From Streptococcus oralis (lineage in GTDB: Bacteria > Bacillota > Bacilli > Lactobacillales > Streptococcaceae), in contig CAJPKC010000001.1 of the NCBI GenBank assembly GCA_905370255.1, positions 61,825-125,824 on the forward strand: a stretch of 64,000 nt of DNA, in the 5' to 3' direction. The notes beneath the pieces were generated by a model that was not told where the DNA came from, did not search any database, and saw nothing but the letters and a program-made list of their open reading frames with translations. Positions 40,350 through 49,276 of the stretch are shown here, in pieces. Each line of letters starts with the position of its first letter. The stretch's first letter is position 1. Both the position numbers and the translations under genes were made by a program.

Positions 40350-40380
40350 TAAAAAACGAACCTGAGCGTGGCTCAGGTTC
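40350..40380 (-). terminator. hairpin with T run before the 40122 gene
   Basis: Minus strand GAACCTGAGC-CAC-GCTCAGGTTC then GTTTTTTAT. Lies 28 nt before the next start codon; same design as the hairpins at 39411 and 52686. Confidence 0.8.
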
Positions 40381-40401
40381 AAATTAGTGAATGTTAAAAG
40401 G

Positions 40402-41328
40402 TTATTGGTTGTGTTTATTTAGGGCTGTACGTGCTTCTTTTACGCCTGACTTTAGAATAGAACCAAGTTGCGTTGTGTCTGGAACTGCGATATGTTCGCT
40501 CAAAGTAAAGCCGCTAGTACATTTTACTTGGGTTGATGGCCGTAATGATACAACAAAATCATCATCATTAACAGGGAATTCCACAATGGCTTTGAGATAG
40601 TCTACATCTAATGGTTTTGTCAGTTTCACCATATAGGTTTTATTCATTCTGCCTATGTTAATGGTTACTTGTGCTGTGTTTGATTCGCTTAATGTGATAG
40701 GCTTGCTAATCCAAATGTTTTCAATGTCATTAGGAAGCGAGCTAACATCTTCAATTGACCATTGTGTTTGATTAACAATCCATTCAATAAACGTTTTGTG
40801 CGCGGTTAATTGATTAAGCCAATCTTCGACGTCGTATTTATTGGGATGTTCTTTGTCGATTGTAGCGAGAATTTGACTATTCATCGTGAGACGCACTTTG
40901 TCAATTTGTCCGTCTTTGTACTCACCCTGAAGTACTAAGCCGTTCTCATCAATCCAGGGGTGCGCATTCATGAGGTCATTGAGCCATGATTCAGTGGATT
41001 GTTTTAGTTCTTCACGACCTTCTTTACGAAGTTGTTTGTTTACTTCTTTAATTGTATCTGAATCAGTGGTTTCATTTAATGTGATTCGATAGTAGCTACA
41101 ATCATCAACTTTGCCGCTGTAATATTCTACATGATCTGCGATGGTTGGCTTGTAAACCTTACCATCAATGATGAAGTAATCGGGTACTTCGGGAAAGAGA
41201 GCGTCTTCTTGTTCGGGTGTGAGATCGATCATGCCCATTTCGTTTAAAATGGTATTGTAGCGGATCCAGGTTGAGTTATTCCAAATTTGATGAATTTGTT
41301 CTTCTTTGTCAAATGTTTTGATTTTCAT
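40402..41328 (-). CDS. 308-residue hypothetical protein
   Basis: Acidic, soluble, mixed alpha/beta. Trp-rich N-terminus (IHQIWNNSTWIRYNTILNEM), a centre with NAHPWIDENGLVLQGEYKDG. TAGAAAGGA junction with the 41341 gene. Ends just before a hairpin terminator. No family recognised. Confidence 0.75.
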   Translation of the reverse strand: MKIKTFDKEEQIHQIWNNSTWIRYNTILNEMGMIDLTPEQEDALFPEVPDYFIIDGKVYKPTIADHVEYYSGKVDDCSYYRITLNETTDSDTIKEVNKQLRKEGREELKQSTESWLNDLMNAHPWIDENGLVLQGEYKDGQIDKVRLTMNSQILATIDKEHPNKYDVEDWLNQLTAHKTFIEWIVNQTQWSIEDVSSLPNDIENIWISKPITLSESNTAQVTINIGRMNKTYMVKLTKPLDVDYLKAIVEFPVNDDDFVVSLRPSTQVKCTSGFTLSEHIAVPDTTQLGSILKSGVKEARTALNKHNQ

Positions 41329-41340
41329 TTAGGTTCCTTT

Positions 41341-42030
41341 CTAACTATTATGCGCGGCTTTGACAACAATTTTATGCCAGAATTCTTCAACGTGTATTAA
41401 AAGTACACCTTTGTCGTCTGTCATCAAATCGGCGACGGGCATGTCAGTTACAGTGTCAACTAGGAAATTGAATAAGGTTTCGAGGTCGATACCATTGAAT
41501 TTGAGCATGTTCATGATTTGCGCATCAGGATTTGGACGGTCATCTGTTGTGAACATATTGCTTACATATTTATTCAGAATGTTTTTTGCTTTTTTATTGA
41601 TCAATGCATAATTTGAAGTTTTATCATATTGCTTATCGATTTGGTCGAGGACTTGCTCAGCTTTGTCGATAAAGGTGCAAATGACTTTTTGTTGTTCGAT
41701 TGACAACTTATCGAAATTTGCAACTAGGTCTTTGGAGCGTGGAACTTCGAACATAAATGAACCTAAGTCTAATCTCTTTGTCATTGTGCCATCAGGTTTG
41801 ATGTTGCCGATGAAGTCATCATTGGTGAATTCGACAACGACCTCGTTGACGTAACCGTTACTACAGTTGATGACGCGACAAGCGTCACTGATTGTGTCTG
41901 CTTTTTCTCTTAGAGTGTTGTTTACGAAGTCAATTAATTCGAGTGATGTGTATAATTGGTGCATTTGTCCCGGAAATTGGTGATTAGGATAGTGACAGTC
42001 GTACATTTGTACTTTATATGTTTTTTCCAT
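41341..42030 (-). CDS. 229-residue hypothetical protein
   Basis: MEKTYKVQMYDCHYPNHQFP... with a helical core (LSIEQQKVICTFIDKAEQVL) and a C-terminal helix. AGAAAGGAAACCC site. No recognised domain. Confidence 0.75.
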   Translation of the reverse strand: MEKTYKVQMYDCHYPNHQFPGQMHQLYTSLELIDFVNNTLREKADTISDACRVINCSNGYVNEVVVEFTNDDFIGNIKPDGTMTKRLDLGSFMFEVPRSKDLVANFDKLSIEQQKVICTFIDKAEQVLDQIDKQYDKTSNYALINKKAKNILNKYVSNMFTTDDRPNPDAQIMNMLKFNGIDLETLFNFLVDTVTDMPVADLMTDDKGVLLIHVEEFWHKIVVKAAHNS

Positions 42031-42043
42031 AAGGGTTTCCTTT

Positions 42044-42805
42044 CTAAAGTTTATTAAGTGAGTAGACTAAATTTTTATCTTCGACAGATACGAATTGCTT
42101 ATGTTGGTCTAATTCGTCATAGATATGTTCAATGTTGAAATCAGGAAGAAGTAGCGCAAAGGCATCGTGATTTTTACGATCATTTCTGTCTTGAGCGATT
42201 AATCGAATGAGGAAAATAAGTCCTTTTTCTTGGTCATATTCTTTTTCGGAACTGAGTTCTTCGAATATTTGGTTAAAGGTGTAAGCACGAGCTTGGACGA
42301 AATCTTCACTCACAATTTTGGTGATATTTTCGGGCGTGAGTTCATCAAACGTGTAAACGGGCATGAGTCGTTTAATTGGTTTAGGTTCAGTGATTAAATT
42401 AATTGGTTTTGCAAGATAGTATTTATGAGATGGGCTGAAATAATATTTTTCTTTTGAACTTTCTAGCCTAACTTCGTGACTGAATCCATATTTTGTGAAA
42501 TATCGGTTGACAAAGTTTTCGAAGGTTACTTTTTCAGGTTCATCAGTAAGCTGTTGGATGATGTCGATGAGGATTTCTGTTGAAATTCCTTTTCCGCGAT
42601 TCCAATCGCCGCCGTATGACCCGTATGCACCGGGGTCAGCTGGTTTGATAGTGAGTCGATAGTATTTGTCGTTATGACTTATGTCGATTGTGACATCACA
42701 AAGTTCGCAAGTGTTGTCCGCCCATGTGCCGTTAAATTCACTTCCGGTATAGTAATCTTCTTCGATGTTAGTGATTTCGAAGTCTTTTAGTGTTGCAATT
42801 GTCAT
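42044..42805 (-). CDS. 253-residue hypothetical protein with CELCD motif
   Basis: The start at 42805 (MTIATLKDFEITNIEE) has AGAAAGAAG upstream; a longer frame lacks one. Early residues contain CELCDVTIDIS and a Gly-rich PGAYGSYGGDWNRGKG loop. It overlaps the end of the membrane gene upstream by 38 nt. Function unknown. Confidence 0.75.
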   Translation of the reverse strand: MTIATLKDFEITNIEEDYYTGSEFNGTWADNTCELCDVTIDISHNDKYYRLTIKPADPGAYGSYGGDWNRGKGISTEILIDIIQQLTDEPEKVTFENFVNRYFTKYGFSHEVRLESSKEKYYFSPSHKYYLAKPINLITEPKPIKRLMPVYTFDELTPENITKIVSEDFVQARAYTFNQIFEELSSEKEYDQEKGLIFLIRLIAQDRNDRKNHDAFALLLPDFNIEHIYDELDQHKQFVSVEDKNLVYSLNKL

Positions 42806-43049
42806 GAGATGCTTCTTTCTGTTTTTGAATTTCTTGAAGGATTCCGTTATCTTTTGGATGTTGCGTTTTTCCAATACTTGAGACGCCGGATAAACCTATT
42901 ATTGCGAGGATTCCGTATAATGTGAGTGCGAATAAGATTAGTCCTGGATTTACGTCATCGTCCCGAGAAACTTTATAGACGACGCTTATAATGAATAAGC
43001 ATATGATCAATACTAGTACTAATGTTAGTGGATGAGATAATATAGACAT
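42768..43049 (-). CDS. 93-residue two-helix membrane protein
   Basis: Hydrophobic helices near 8-26 and 35-55, then a charged tail (GILQEIQKQKEASHDN). TAGAAAGGA site. No family recognised. Confidence 0.74.
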   Translation of the reverse strand: MSILSHPLTLVLVLIICLFIISVVYKVSRDDDVNPGLILFALTLYGILAIIGLSGVSSIGKTQHPKDNGILQEIQKQKEASHDNCNTKRLRNH

Positions 43050-43072
43050 ATTTTTCCTTTCTAGTTAATTTG

Positions 43073-43897
43073 TCAACATGCCTCTTTCTTTAACTCGTAA
43101 ATGATTTTGGTTGGCCATGGAAGACTGTCCAATTTGAAATATTTTTGCAAGTGTGGTAGATAGGTTTCATCGTATTCTTCGTATTGGTGTACTATTTTGT
43201 AGTTATATGGTTGACAAATCCATTTATCGATATGGTGATAATCAAGGGCATAGGATTCTTTTGATTCACGTTCTAAGGAACCTAATCCCCAAACAACGTG
43301 AAACATGATTTCGTAAAGGTAGTGCGGAACGTGTTTATAGATATATGGTACGATGACGTTATCGTTTTCATCCTCTGTAATCCATGGAGTATTGATGATT
43401 GAGTTTTTGATAAGAGCTTCGACCCATGTTTGCACTTCATCGTTGACATCTTTAGACGCAACTTCAAGAGCGACTGGCCTCCGTGGTTGACGTCCAGGTC
43501 CCCAATCACGAATGATAATCACACCATCCGGTTTGAGCGCTTTATCGAGTATTGCGAATGTTTCGCGACGTTCGGGTCGTGACAAATAACTCATCAGTTC
43601 GTGGAAAACGCTAGACATATAAATTACATCGAATTGGTTTTCTGTGTTTTTGAGATCTTCTTTTGTAAGAAAATCGATATTATTTTCTTTTAGTTGGTTT
43701 TGAACGATTTGTGACACGTCATAAGCGATGTAGTGAGCACCTGTTTGTTGTACTTGTTCGATGAACTCTGGTGAGAAGCCAGAGCCGAAATCAAGTAGTT
43801 TAATGCCTTTATCGAGGTGTTTTTCAATTGCACCGAACTTAGACAATGCGGTCTTGTTCATGCGTTTTTGATAGGTTTGGTTAGTGTGATTTTCCAT
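43073..43897 (-). CDS. class I SAM-dependent methyltransferase
   Basis: 274 residues. Motif I LLDFGSGFSPEFI, acidic motif II HYIAYDVS, motif III FDVIYMSSVFHE and motif IV DGVIIIRDWGPGR show a class I fold that binds S-adenosylmethionine. The C-terminal half is specific and may bind the substrate. It lacks DNA-methyltransferase NPPY/DPPY, so a small-molecule, protein or lipid substrate is more likely. It diverges from the secreted-protein gene at 43993. Confidence 0.85.
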   Translation of the reverse strand: MENHTNQTYQKRMNKTALSKFGAIEKHLDKGIKLLDFGSGFSPEFIEQVQQTGAHYIAYDVSQIVQNQLKENNIDFLTKEDLKNTENQFDVIYMSSVFHELMSYLSRPERRETFAILDKALKPDGVIIIRDWGPGRQPRRPVALEVASKDVNDEVQTWVEALIKNSIINTPWITEDENDNVIVPYIYKHVPHYLYEIMFHVVWGLGSLERESKESYALDYHHIDKWICQPYNYKIVHQYEEYDETYLPHLQKYFKLDSLPWPTKIIYELKKEAC

Positions 43898-43932
43898 TTA
43901 GTTCCTTTCTTTCAGAAAATTTTCAGAAATAG

Positions 43933-43981
43933 TTGACAAGGTGTGTTTCGTTTGATATAATAGTTTCAATATCAAACGAAA
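43933..43981 (+). promoter_or_regulatory. consensus promoter with overlapping 13-bp palindrome
   Basis: TTGACA (43933-43938), 17-nt spacer, TATAAT (43956-43961). TTTCGTTTGATAT (43946-43958) is perfectly repeated inverted at 43969-43981, with its left arm running into the -10. A repressor dimer bound there would block transcription. Confidence 0.85.
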
Positions 43982-43992
43982 GGGATTATATT

Positions 43993-44364
43993 ATGTCAAT
44001 TAAATCTATTGCGATGCTCGCGGTTGTTGGGCTTTCAACCTTTGCCTCAATCGGAGCTGTATCAGCCGACACGAATACGACGACTTATGGTCGTTATGGT
44101 GTTAATCTGAACATCGATTACACTAATCGTCCAAATGAAGACCAAGGTGAACAATACACATCTACAGGGCGCATTGTCCGCGTTAGAGGTGTAAGTGATT
44201 GGTCGCAAAACTCTTGGAACAACGAAGGTCAGAAAGTTTACAACTTTACAGCCGAACTTGGTGAGCAAATGCCTGAATCGTCAGATTTCCTCGGTAAATA
44301 CAACTATGAAGGAAATATCCATGTAGATGGAATGGAATTCCGATTCTGGTCCATTAAACGTTAA
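43993..44364 (+). CDS. 123-residue secreted protein
   Basis: The start at 43993 (MSIKSIAMLAVVGLS) has AAAGGGAT upstream. Signal peptide cleaved after AVSA at about residue 26. The mature part of about 97 residues is beta-rich (YGRYGVNLNIDYTNRP, YNYEGNIHVDGMEFRFW), with no cysteine or anchor, so it is released. The only + strand gene in the right-hand 45 kb and under a strong, palindrome-bearing promoter. It could be a bacteriocin-like, immunity or host-interaction factor; none is proven. Confidence 0.82.
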   Translation: MSIKSIAMLAVVGLSTFASIGAVSADTNTTTYGRYGVNLNIDYTNRPNEDQGEQYTSTGRIVRVRGVSDWSQNSWNNEGQKVYNFTAELGEQMPESSDFLGKYNYEGNIHVDGMEFRFWSIKR

Positions 44365-44389
44365 AAGTGCGTGCGATACGCACTTTTTT
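44364..44389. terminator. bidirectional terminator between convergent genes
   Basis: AAAAGTGCGT-GCGAT-ACGCACTTTTTT, symmetric, with A and T runs on both sides. It serves the + strand secreted protein and the - strand gene ending at 44388. Confidence 0.87.
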
Positions 44390-45245
44390 AGTTGATGAGT
44401 TTGTTCACAACGTCCTTGTCATCGTCTGCCTTTTTGTCGGCTTCCATGTTAGCTCGGTCTTTATCACTGATGAATTTGCGCAATGTAATGTACAAGTTTT
44501 TGATTTTTACTTGTTTCGCCTGACCATTTCTAGTGGCGGTAGCTGTTTCGTCAGTTGCTTCGATTTTTGACACTTGGTAGGATGCATATTCAGGATGTTT
44601 TCGAGCCTCTTCTGTTTCAATGACGTGGATATTTTCTTTTTGTAGCATCGCACGTGTGGTTTGCGTAGCTTCGTTTTTGGTTCCTGTCAAATAGCCGTAG
44701 ACAGTGTTGTCAAACTGATTTGCATCAAAATCCTTGAAGGGTGCTTTGATCGGGAAAATGTCATATTGAAATGTGTCTGTCGGTACAGCAATTTCTGACG
44801 GAAATTTATCAAACGCGTCCGATACCCCCGCATCTTGATAATATCGTTCACCAATATGGAATGCGTCATTTATAATCAGTTTATGGTTCGAATACTTATA
44901 AACGAATGTTAGCTCAATGTTGTCTTTGTTTGTGTAAATTTGATGCTTGTTCTGTGATTGTTTTACATTTGTGATTTGTTCTTTCAAATAAGTTGGTGCC
45001 TCTATACCTTGCACAAGAGGTTCATGTAGGGCATACGTTACGATTGGGCTTCCAATCAAGACAATGAAGGATCCTATCGTGAGATATTTATTCAACCGTT
45101 TATGTTGTGAGCCATCATCTACTATGAATATAACAAACACTGATAACATCATGAATGTTAAGCCCATAATGAGGGTTGAATCTTGAGGTGAAATGTTGGG
45201 ACTCAATCGTGAAAGATAACTGTAAATGTCAATTAGTAATTGCAT
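44388..45245 (-). CDS. 285-residue membrane protein with C-terminal soluble domain
   Basis: Two hydrophobic helices (about 24-42 and 52-71), then about 210 residues likely outside the cell. The charged tail is DRANMEADKKADDDKD. AGAAAAGGAAT site. It resembles in layout, not in clear sequence, the two-helix families at 48635-50599. Confidence 0.75.
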   Translation of the reverse strand: MQLLIDIYSYLSRLSPNISPQDSTLIMGLTFMMLSVFVIFIVDDGSQHKRLNKYLTIGSFIVLIGSPIVTYALHEPLVQGIEAPTYLKEQITNVKQSQNKHQIYTNKDNIELTFVYKYSNHKLIINDAFHIGERYYQDAGVSDAFDKFPSEIAVPTDTFQYDIFPIKAPFKDFDANQFDNTVYGYLTGTKNEATQTTRAMLQKENIHVIETEEARKHPEYASYQVSKIEATDETATATRNGQAKQVKIKNLYITLRKFISDKDRANMEADKKADDDKDVVNKLIN

Positions 45246-45248
45246 AGG

Positions 45249-45911
45249 TTATTCCTTTTCTAATAGTTCTTCGTAAGCACGTTTGAAACCTTCGAAAGCG
45301 ACAACGAGAGCGTCGTTTACCGGTGGTGCAACGTGCAAGACTTGTTCGAGTGAAATGTCATATTCGTCAAGAATGTCTTCGATTTCTGACATTTCGTCAT
45401 CTGTGACGTAGTGTTCGAGGTTTTCTTCGCAGATGTAAACACGGTCGTTGTGCATGTCGACAATCGCTTGGGTCAATGTGTGAATTACATGGTCTTCTTT
45501 ATAGGATATCTCAAAAGTTGTTAGCTCATTAAGCGTCAAAGCGTGTTTGACGGATTCTTCAACGTCATCGTATTCGAAAAACTCATAGGAATTGTTCTTG
45601 TCTTTTGTAACGATTTTGCTATTGAGATAGCCAATGTCGAAGTCTAATTTGTAATCACCGTAACGGCATACACCGAAGTGTGGTTCATAGGCGGATTCAT
45701 AGAGGCGATCGGGTGAACCCATGTTGTTTACATTTACAGCTACGGCTTTGAGCCAATCGCCTGTAATGGTCAAGGTTGAAAGTTCGTTGTCGAAAATATA
45801 GCGGAGCCCGTGTTCAAATGAATCGGGCTTTTTGTAAGTGATAATCGATAGTGGTCCGCAATCGACACGTGTGGCTTGATGGTTTTTGAATAGTTCGTCG
45901 AAGTCAATCAT
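45249..45911 (-). CDS. 220-residue acidic hypothetical protein
   Basis: The start at 45911 (MIDFDELFKNHQ) is chosen because GAGGAAACC precedes it; a longer frame runs into the previous gene. Mixed alpha/beta, strongly acidic C-terminus with TDDEMSEIEDILDEYD. Overlaps the preceding stop by 8 nt. No domain recognised. Confidence 0.73.
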   Translation of the reverse strand: MIDFDELFKNHQATRVDCGPLSIITYKKPDSFEHGLRYIFDNELSTLTITGDWLKAVAVNVNNMGSPDRLYESAYEPHFGVCRYGDYKLDFDIGYLNSKIVTKDKNNSYEFFEYDDVEESVKHALTLNELTTFEISYKEDHVIHTLTQAIVDMHNDRVYICEENLEHYVTDDEMSEIEDILDEYDISLEQVLHVAPPVNDALVVAFEGFKRAYEELLEKE

Positions 45912-46314
45912 TAGTGGTTTCCTCGTCATAGAAGTGATCGCGATATACGATGCGTGATTCCCAGTCGTCACGTTTGAGTGAGCAATACATATAAGAATGT
46001 AATGCTTTTCCGTCGTAAGATAAGACAACGGCGTAGTCTGCGTTTTGTTCATCATCTAAATAGAACACGCGAGCTTTTGGTTGATCGCTATCTTTTTTGC
46101 CGTATTGGTTTAGATAATCGATAAGAACTTGTTCGATTTCGTGTGGTTGTGCGTTTGTGATTGCTTGTTCCAGAATATCTAACTCGGGTAGAACTGTGTC
46201 TTCTAATTGTTCAATCATATAACGAATATCGCTGAGTAGTTTTTGTGTAGGAAATTCGTTGTAGGGGTAAGCTGTTACGAGTTCGCAATCACATCGTTCA
46301 ATATAGAGATACAT
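45904..46314 (-). CDS. 136-residue hypothetical protein, paralogue of 46332 gene
   Basis: The start at 46314 (MYLYIERCDCELV) follows AGAAAGGAAAACACG. Shares the YPYNEFPTQKLL, LIDYLNQYG and DDWESRIVYRDHF blocks with the neighbouring gene (PYKEFPTNILL, LIDYIHKNG, EDWESCITYHEKF), a clear tandem duplication. Function unknown. Confidence 0.78.
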   Translation of the reverse strand: MYLYIERCDCELVTAYPYNEFPTQKLLSDIRYMIEQLEDTVLPELDILEQAITNAQPHEIEQVLIDYLNQYGKKDSDQPKARVFYLDDEQNADYAVVLSYDGKALHSYMYCSLKRDDWESRIVYRDHFYDEETTND

Positions 46315-46331
46315 ACGTGTTTTCCTTTCTA

Positions 46332-46721
46332 TTATTCCTCGTCTTCGAATTTTTCGTGATAGGTGATACATGATTCCCAATCTTCTTCGTAAGTGTTCGA
46401 ATAAGCAAAGTGATAAAAACTTGTTTCATTATATGCTAGGTGAAACCTATAATATCCCAGTTCGTTATCAATGTCTATTTCTGTTGTCATTATATCATTA
46501 GGATCTTGAGTTCCATTTTTATGAATATAGTCAATGAGAGCTTGTTCTTGGTTGTTCGTATGACGAAGCAATGATTCTAATTTTTTCAATGATTCTAATT
46601 CTGAGCTAGATTGTTCACTTAAGAGACATGTGATGTTTTCAAGCAATATATTGGTAGGGAATTCTTTATAAGGTGTTACTGTATGATTGTCACCTTCGTA
46701 TGTTTGTCGAGAAATGTACAT
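46332..46721 (-). CDS. 129-residue hypothetical protein, paralogue of 45904 gene
   Basis: MYISRQTYEGDNHTVTPYKE..., with the EFPTNILLENI helix and terminal EEDWESCITYHEKF block shared with its downstream copy. AGAAAGGAAAACACAT site. Function unknown. Confidence 0.78.
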   Translation of the reverse strand: MYISRQTYEGDNHTVTPYKEFPTNILLENITCLLSEQSSSELESLKKLESLLRHTNNQEQALIDYIHKNGTQDPNDIMTTEIDIDNELGYYRFHLAYNETSFYHFAYSNTYEEDWESCITYHEKFEDEE

Positions 46722-46735
46722 ATGTGTTTTCCTTT

Positions 46736-47227
46736 CTAATTTGCGTCAAGTTGTTCTAGAACGTGAGTCAAGAGATTTTCTCGTTTGACTTTGTCGTAGC
46801 TCCAATTGAGAATACCTAATAGTTCGTAATTGTCTAGCGTGCATTCGACACGCTTTCTTACGATTTCATACGATACGGGTTCAAGGTTTTGATTCTTTAG
46901 TTCAGAGAATTTTTGAGCACCAGTCAGCGTTTCGTAATAAGCTTGTCCGGTGAACGGTTCGAAGATGTCAAACAAACCGAGGCCTTGACCGTTATTTTTG
47001 CTCAAGTTTTCTTCACTGAATATTGCTTTGATTTCTTCGATAGTTGTTTCTTTAACGATGAGAATTGCTTTTTCATCCTTATAGTGACCATCGTCAAAGA
47101 TGTAATAGGTGAAGTAGTATTTGTTGTCGCTTGTTTTTAGAATGTTTAACAAAGGACCTTCTTCACCGGCAACTGCTCCGAGGAAAAACAAACAGTGCTC
47201 ATGCGTGATGGTTTCGAAGTTGATCAT
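46736..47227 (-). CDS. 163-residue hypothetical protein
   Basis: MINFETITHEHCLFFLGAVA..., with a beta-rich first half (KYYFTYYIFDDG) and helical end (RENLLTHVLEQLDAN). AGAAAGGAAAATCACA site. No recognised domain. Confidence 0.74.
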   Translation of the reverse strand: MINFETITHEHCLFFLGAVAGEEGPLLNILKTSDNKYYFTYYIFDDGHYKDEKAILIVKETTIEEIKAIFSEENLSKNNGQGLGLFDIFEPFTGQAYYETLTGAQKFSELKNQNLEPVSYEIVRKRVECTLDNYELLGILNWSYDKVKRENLLTHVLEQLDAN

Positions 47228-47241
47228 TGTGATTTTCCTTT

Positions 47242-48240
47242 CTAGTTTTCGCTCAAGTCCTCACCCGTGAATTTCTTACGAACTAATCCGTAGACGGCGT
47301 CTGGGCTATAGTTGTAAGAGTTGTTGCGATAGGCGAGTGTGATGTCGTGAAGTGGAGTTGATTCATCGAGTTGGATGTCTTTTTCGAGTTCGATACTAAG
47401 ACCACTGCCACCGCCGTGGATGCGATTGAAGAGACCGAACGTCGTCGAAGCTTTGATTACGCCTTGTTTACGAGCAACGGCTAAGATGGCTTCAAAGTCA
47501 TTACTGTCAGGAATCGCGATGAGTTGCATCCCATCGAGTTCTGTATCGTAATCGTACAATTCTTCACTCAAACTAGTCAAGAATGGCGATTTTAGCACGG
47601 TTTCTTCGGTTTTGAGGTCTTCGGGCGCATAGCCTTGCGTGGCGATTAACCATTCGATGGGCGTTGAGACTGTCGTGTCATCATCGTTATACCGTTCTTC
47701 GATGGCGTGATAATCATCGTCCCAGCTTTGACCGAAATAAATGGTCATATCTTCGGGCGCAGAGTTTCGAAGTAGTGTTTCGACATTGAGGTCTGTGTCA
47801 ATGTAATCGTTGAAGAGTTCGAGATAGAAGTCGTCATCTTCTTCGATTTCGGGGTTCTGTTCGTAGAACTTATTAATGGCTTCGTAATCGGGGAGCCATT
47901 CCATGTTTTCTTCCACGTACCACGCAGTAGCTGTCTCAAAGGTTGTTTCGTTTTCAAGAGCATCTTTTAGGATGGTTTCTTGAGCTGTTGCTGATAGGTC
48001 ATCGCGATAGTCCCAATAGAGTGTGTCGGTGAAGTTGTCGCCGTATTCATCTTTGAGGAATTTCGCAAAAGTGATTTCTTTTTGGAAATCTTCGTCGGAT
48101 AGGTCAAGTGAGTCTAATCCGTAACTTGTGAGCAGTTCGTTTAGTTTGTTTGGTTCCGCGACAATCGCTAAAGGTGTTTCGGTTGCGTGGAGGAATTGGT
48201 AGAGTGTTTGGTTGTTCGATAAAGTGATTGATAAAAGCAT
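47242..48240 (-). CDS. 332-residue very acidic hypothetical protein
   Basis: Many Asp/Glu clusters (PEIEEDDDFYLELFNDYIDT, DDDYHAIEERYNDDD). Begins MLLSITLSNNQTLYQFLHAT. Ends with a Gly-rich IHGGGSGLSIELEKDI segment. A mimic or scaffold role is only a guess from the charge. Confidence 0.74.
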   Translation of the reverse strand: MLLSITLSNNQTLYQFLHATETPLAIVAEPNKLNELLTSYGLDSLDLSDEDFQKEITFAKFLKDEYGDNFTDTLYWDYRDDLSATAQETILKDALENETTFETATAWYVEENMEWLPDYEAINKFYEQNPEIEEDDDFYLELFNDYIDTDLNVETLLRNSAPEDMTIYFGQSWDDDYHAIEERYNDDDTTVSTPIEWLIATQGYAPEDLKTEETVLKSPFLTSLSEELYDYDTELDGMQLIAIPDSNDFEAILAVARKQGVIKASTTFGLFNRIHGGGSGLSIELEKDIQLDESTPLHDITLAYRNNSYNYSPDAVYGLVRKKFTGEDLSEN

Positions 48241-48256
48241 AATGTGAGTGTCCTTT

Positions 48257-48622
48257 TTAATCTAATACTGGTACGATGCGTGGTTGTGGAAAACTGATAT
48301 GGAGATACCATACGATGAGTGGAATTGCGATTCCAGCAATGAGAATGACTAGCGCCAATTTAGGTGAGTCTTTTCTTGCGATGAACGCCACAATCAGACA
48401 GATTAGGCTGATAAACCCCGCCATTCCGTATTCAATCAAGTCCATATTGTCGATAATGGTTTGCATTCCTGAGCTGATTGAGTTTGAGCTTGTGCCTGAA
48501 TTTGTCAAAAGCATGTAAACACCAATAATAAGCGAAATGATTGCGATGATACGCAAGAATATGTGCAATCCTTCTAAGAATTGGGATTTTTCAGATTTTT
48601 CTTCTATGATGTTTTCGTCCAT
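48257..48622 (-). CDS. 121-residue membrane protein
   Basis: Helices near 17-41, 62-82 and 88-111, with an acidic cytosolic start (MDENIIEEKSEKSQFLEG). AGAAAGGAAC site. It precedes the triplet of related two-helix proteins downstream only in orientation; no shared motif. Confidence 0.74.
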   Translation of the reverse strand: MDENIIEEKSEKSQFLEGLHIFLRIIAIISLIIGVYMLLTNSGTSSNSISSGMQTIIDNMDLIEYGMAGFISLICLIVAFIARKDSPKLALVILIAGIAIPLIVWYLHISFPQPRIVPVLD

Positions 48623-48634
48623 GTTCGTTCCTTT

Positions 48635-49264
48635 CTAGTTCTTGCCAAAAAGTTGCTTAGTCGATGGTTCGTTTGTACCTTCGTATTCAACAGTGATTCG
48701 TGCTTCGTCGTAAGATTTTTTCTCGACGGTCATGCCGAACCATTTTAAAGTGAATGGTGTCGAACGGTATTCGATTTTGGTAATGCGTCCATTTGATTTG
48801 TCGGGGGTCGTACCTTTTGGCCATTTCTCGATAAAGTTTTCTTGTGTGAGTTTCGCTTCTTTTGAGGTTGAGTCACGTTTATTGACCGCTGTGATGGTAA
48901 CCGTTCTATTACTCAAATTAAATGGGATACGGTCGCTCGCTGTGAACAGTTTTTCTTTGTCGTCACTGGTGACTGGTTTTTTCGGATTTAATGTGATGTT
49001 GTCAGCTGTCACTGTGACATTCGCGTTGATGTTATTTGTGTAAATGGTATGCCATTTTTCGGTGGAGGTTTTAGCGATTTCATCGAAGCCGGGGCCGTTA
49101 CTTGTTTTGGTGAACAGAATCAGAATTCCTAAGAGTGGTATGAGCCAAAGTAATTGCCAAGGGCGTCCTTCGATATCGTCGCCTAATCCTAAGCCTATTA
49201 TCAAAATGAATATGCCAAATAACATAATGATAGCCCCTGTTGCTAGTACTAATGATATATACAT
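48635..49264 (-). CDS. 209-residue two-helix membrane protein, IEYRSTP family
   Basis: Two N-terminal helices (about 3-26 and 34-51), then an external domain: WHTIYTNNINANVTV, FIEKWPKGTTPDKSNGRITK, IEYRSTPFTLKWFGM, ARITVEYEG, TKQLFGKN. Three tandem paralogues (48635, 49277, 49943) and one distant copy (62682). Function unknown; expansion suggests a cell-surface role. Confidence 0.82.
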   Translation of the reverse strand: MYISLVLATGAIIMLFGIFILIIGLGLGDDIEGRPWQLLWLIPLLGILILFTKTSNGPGFDEIAKTSTEKWHTIYTNNINANVTVTADNITLNPKKPVTSDDKEKLFTASDRIPFNLSNRTVTITAVNKRDSTSKEAKLTQENFIEKWPKGTTPDKSNGRITKIEYRSTPFTLKWFGMTVEKKSYDEARITVEYEGTNEPSTKQLFGKN

Positions 49265-49276
49265 TGAATTTCCTTT

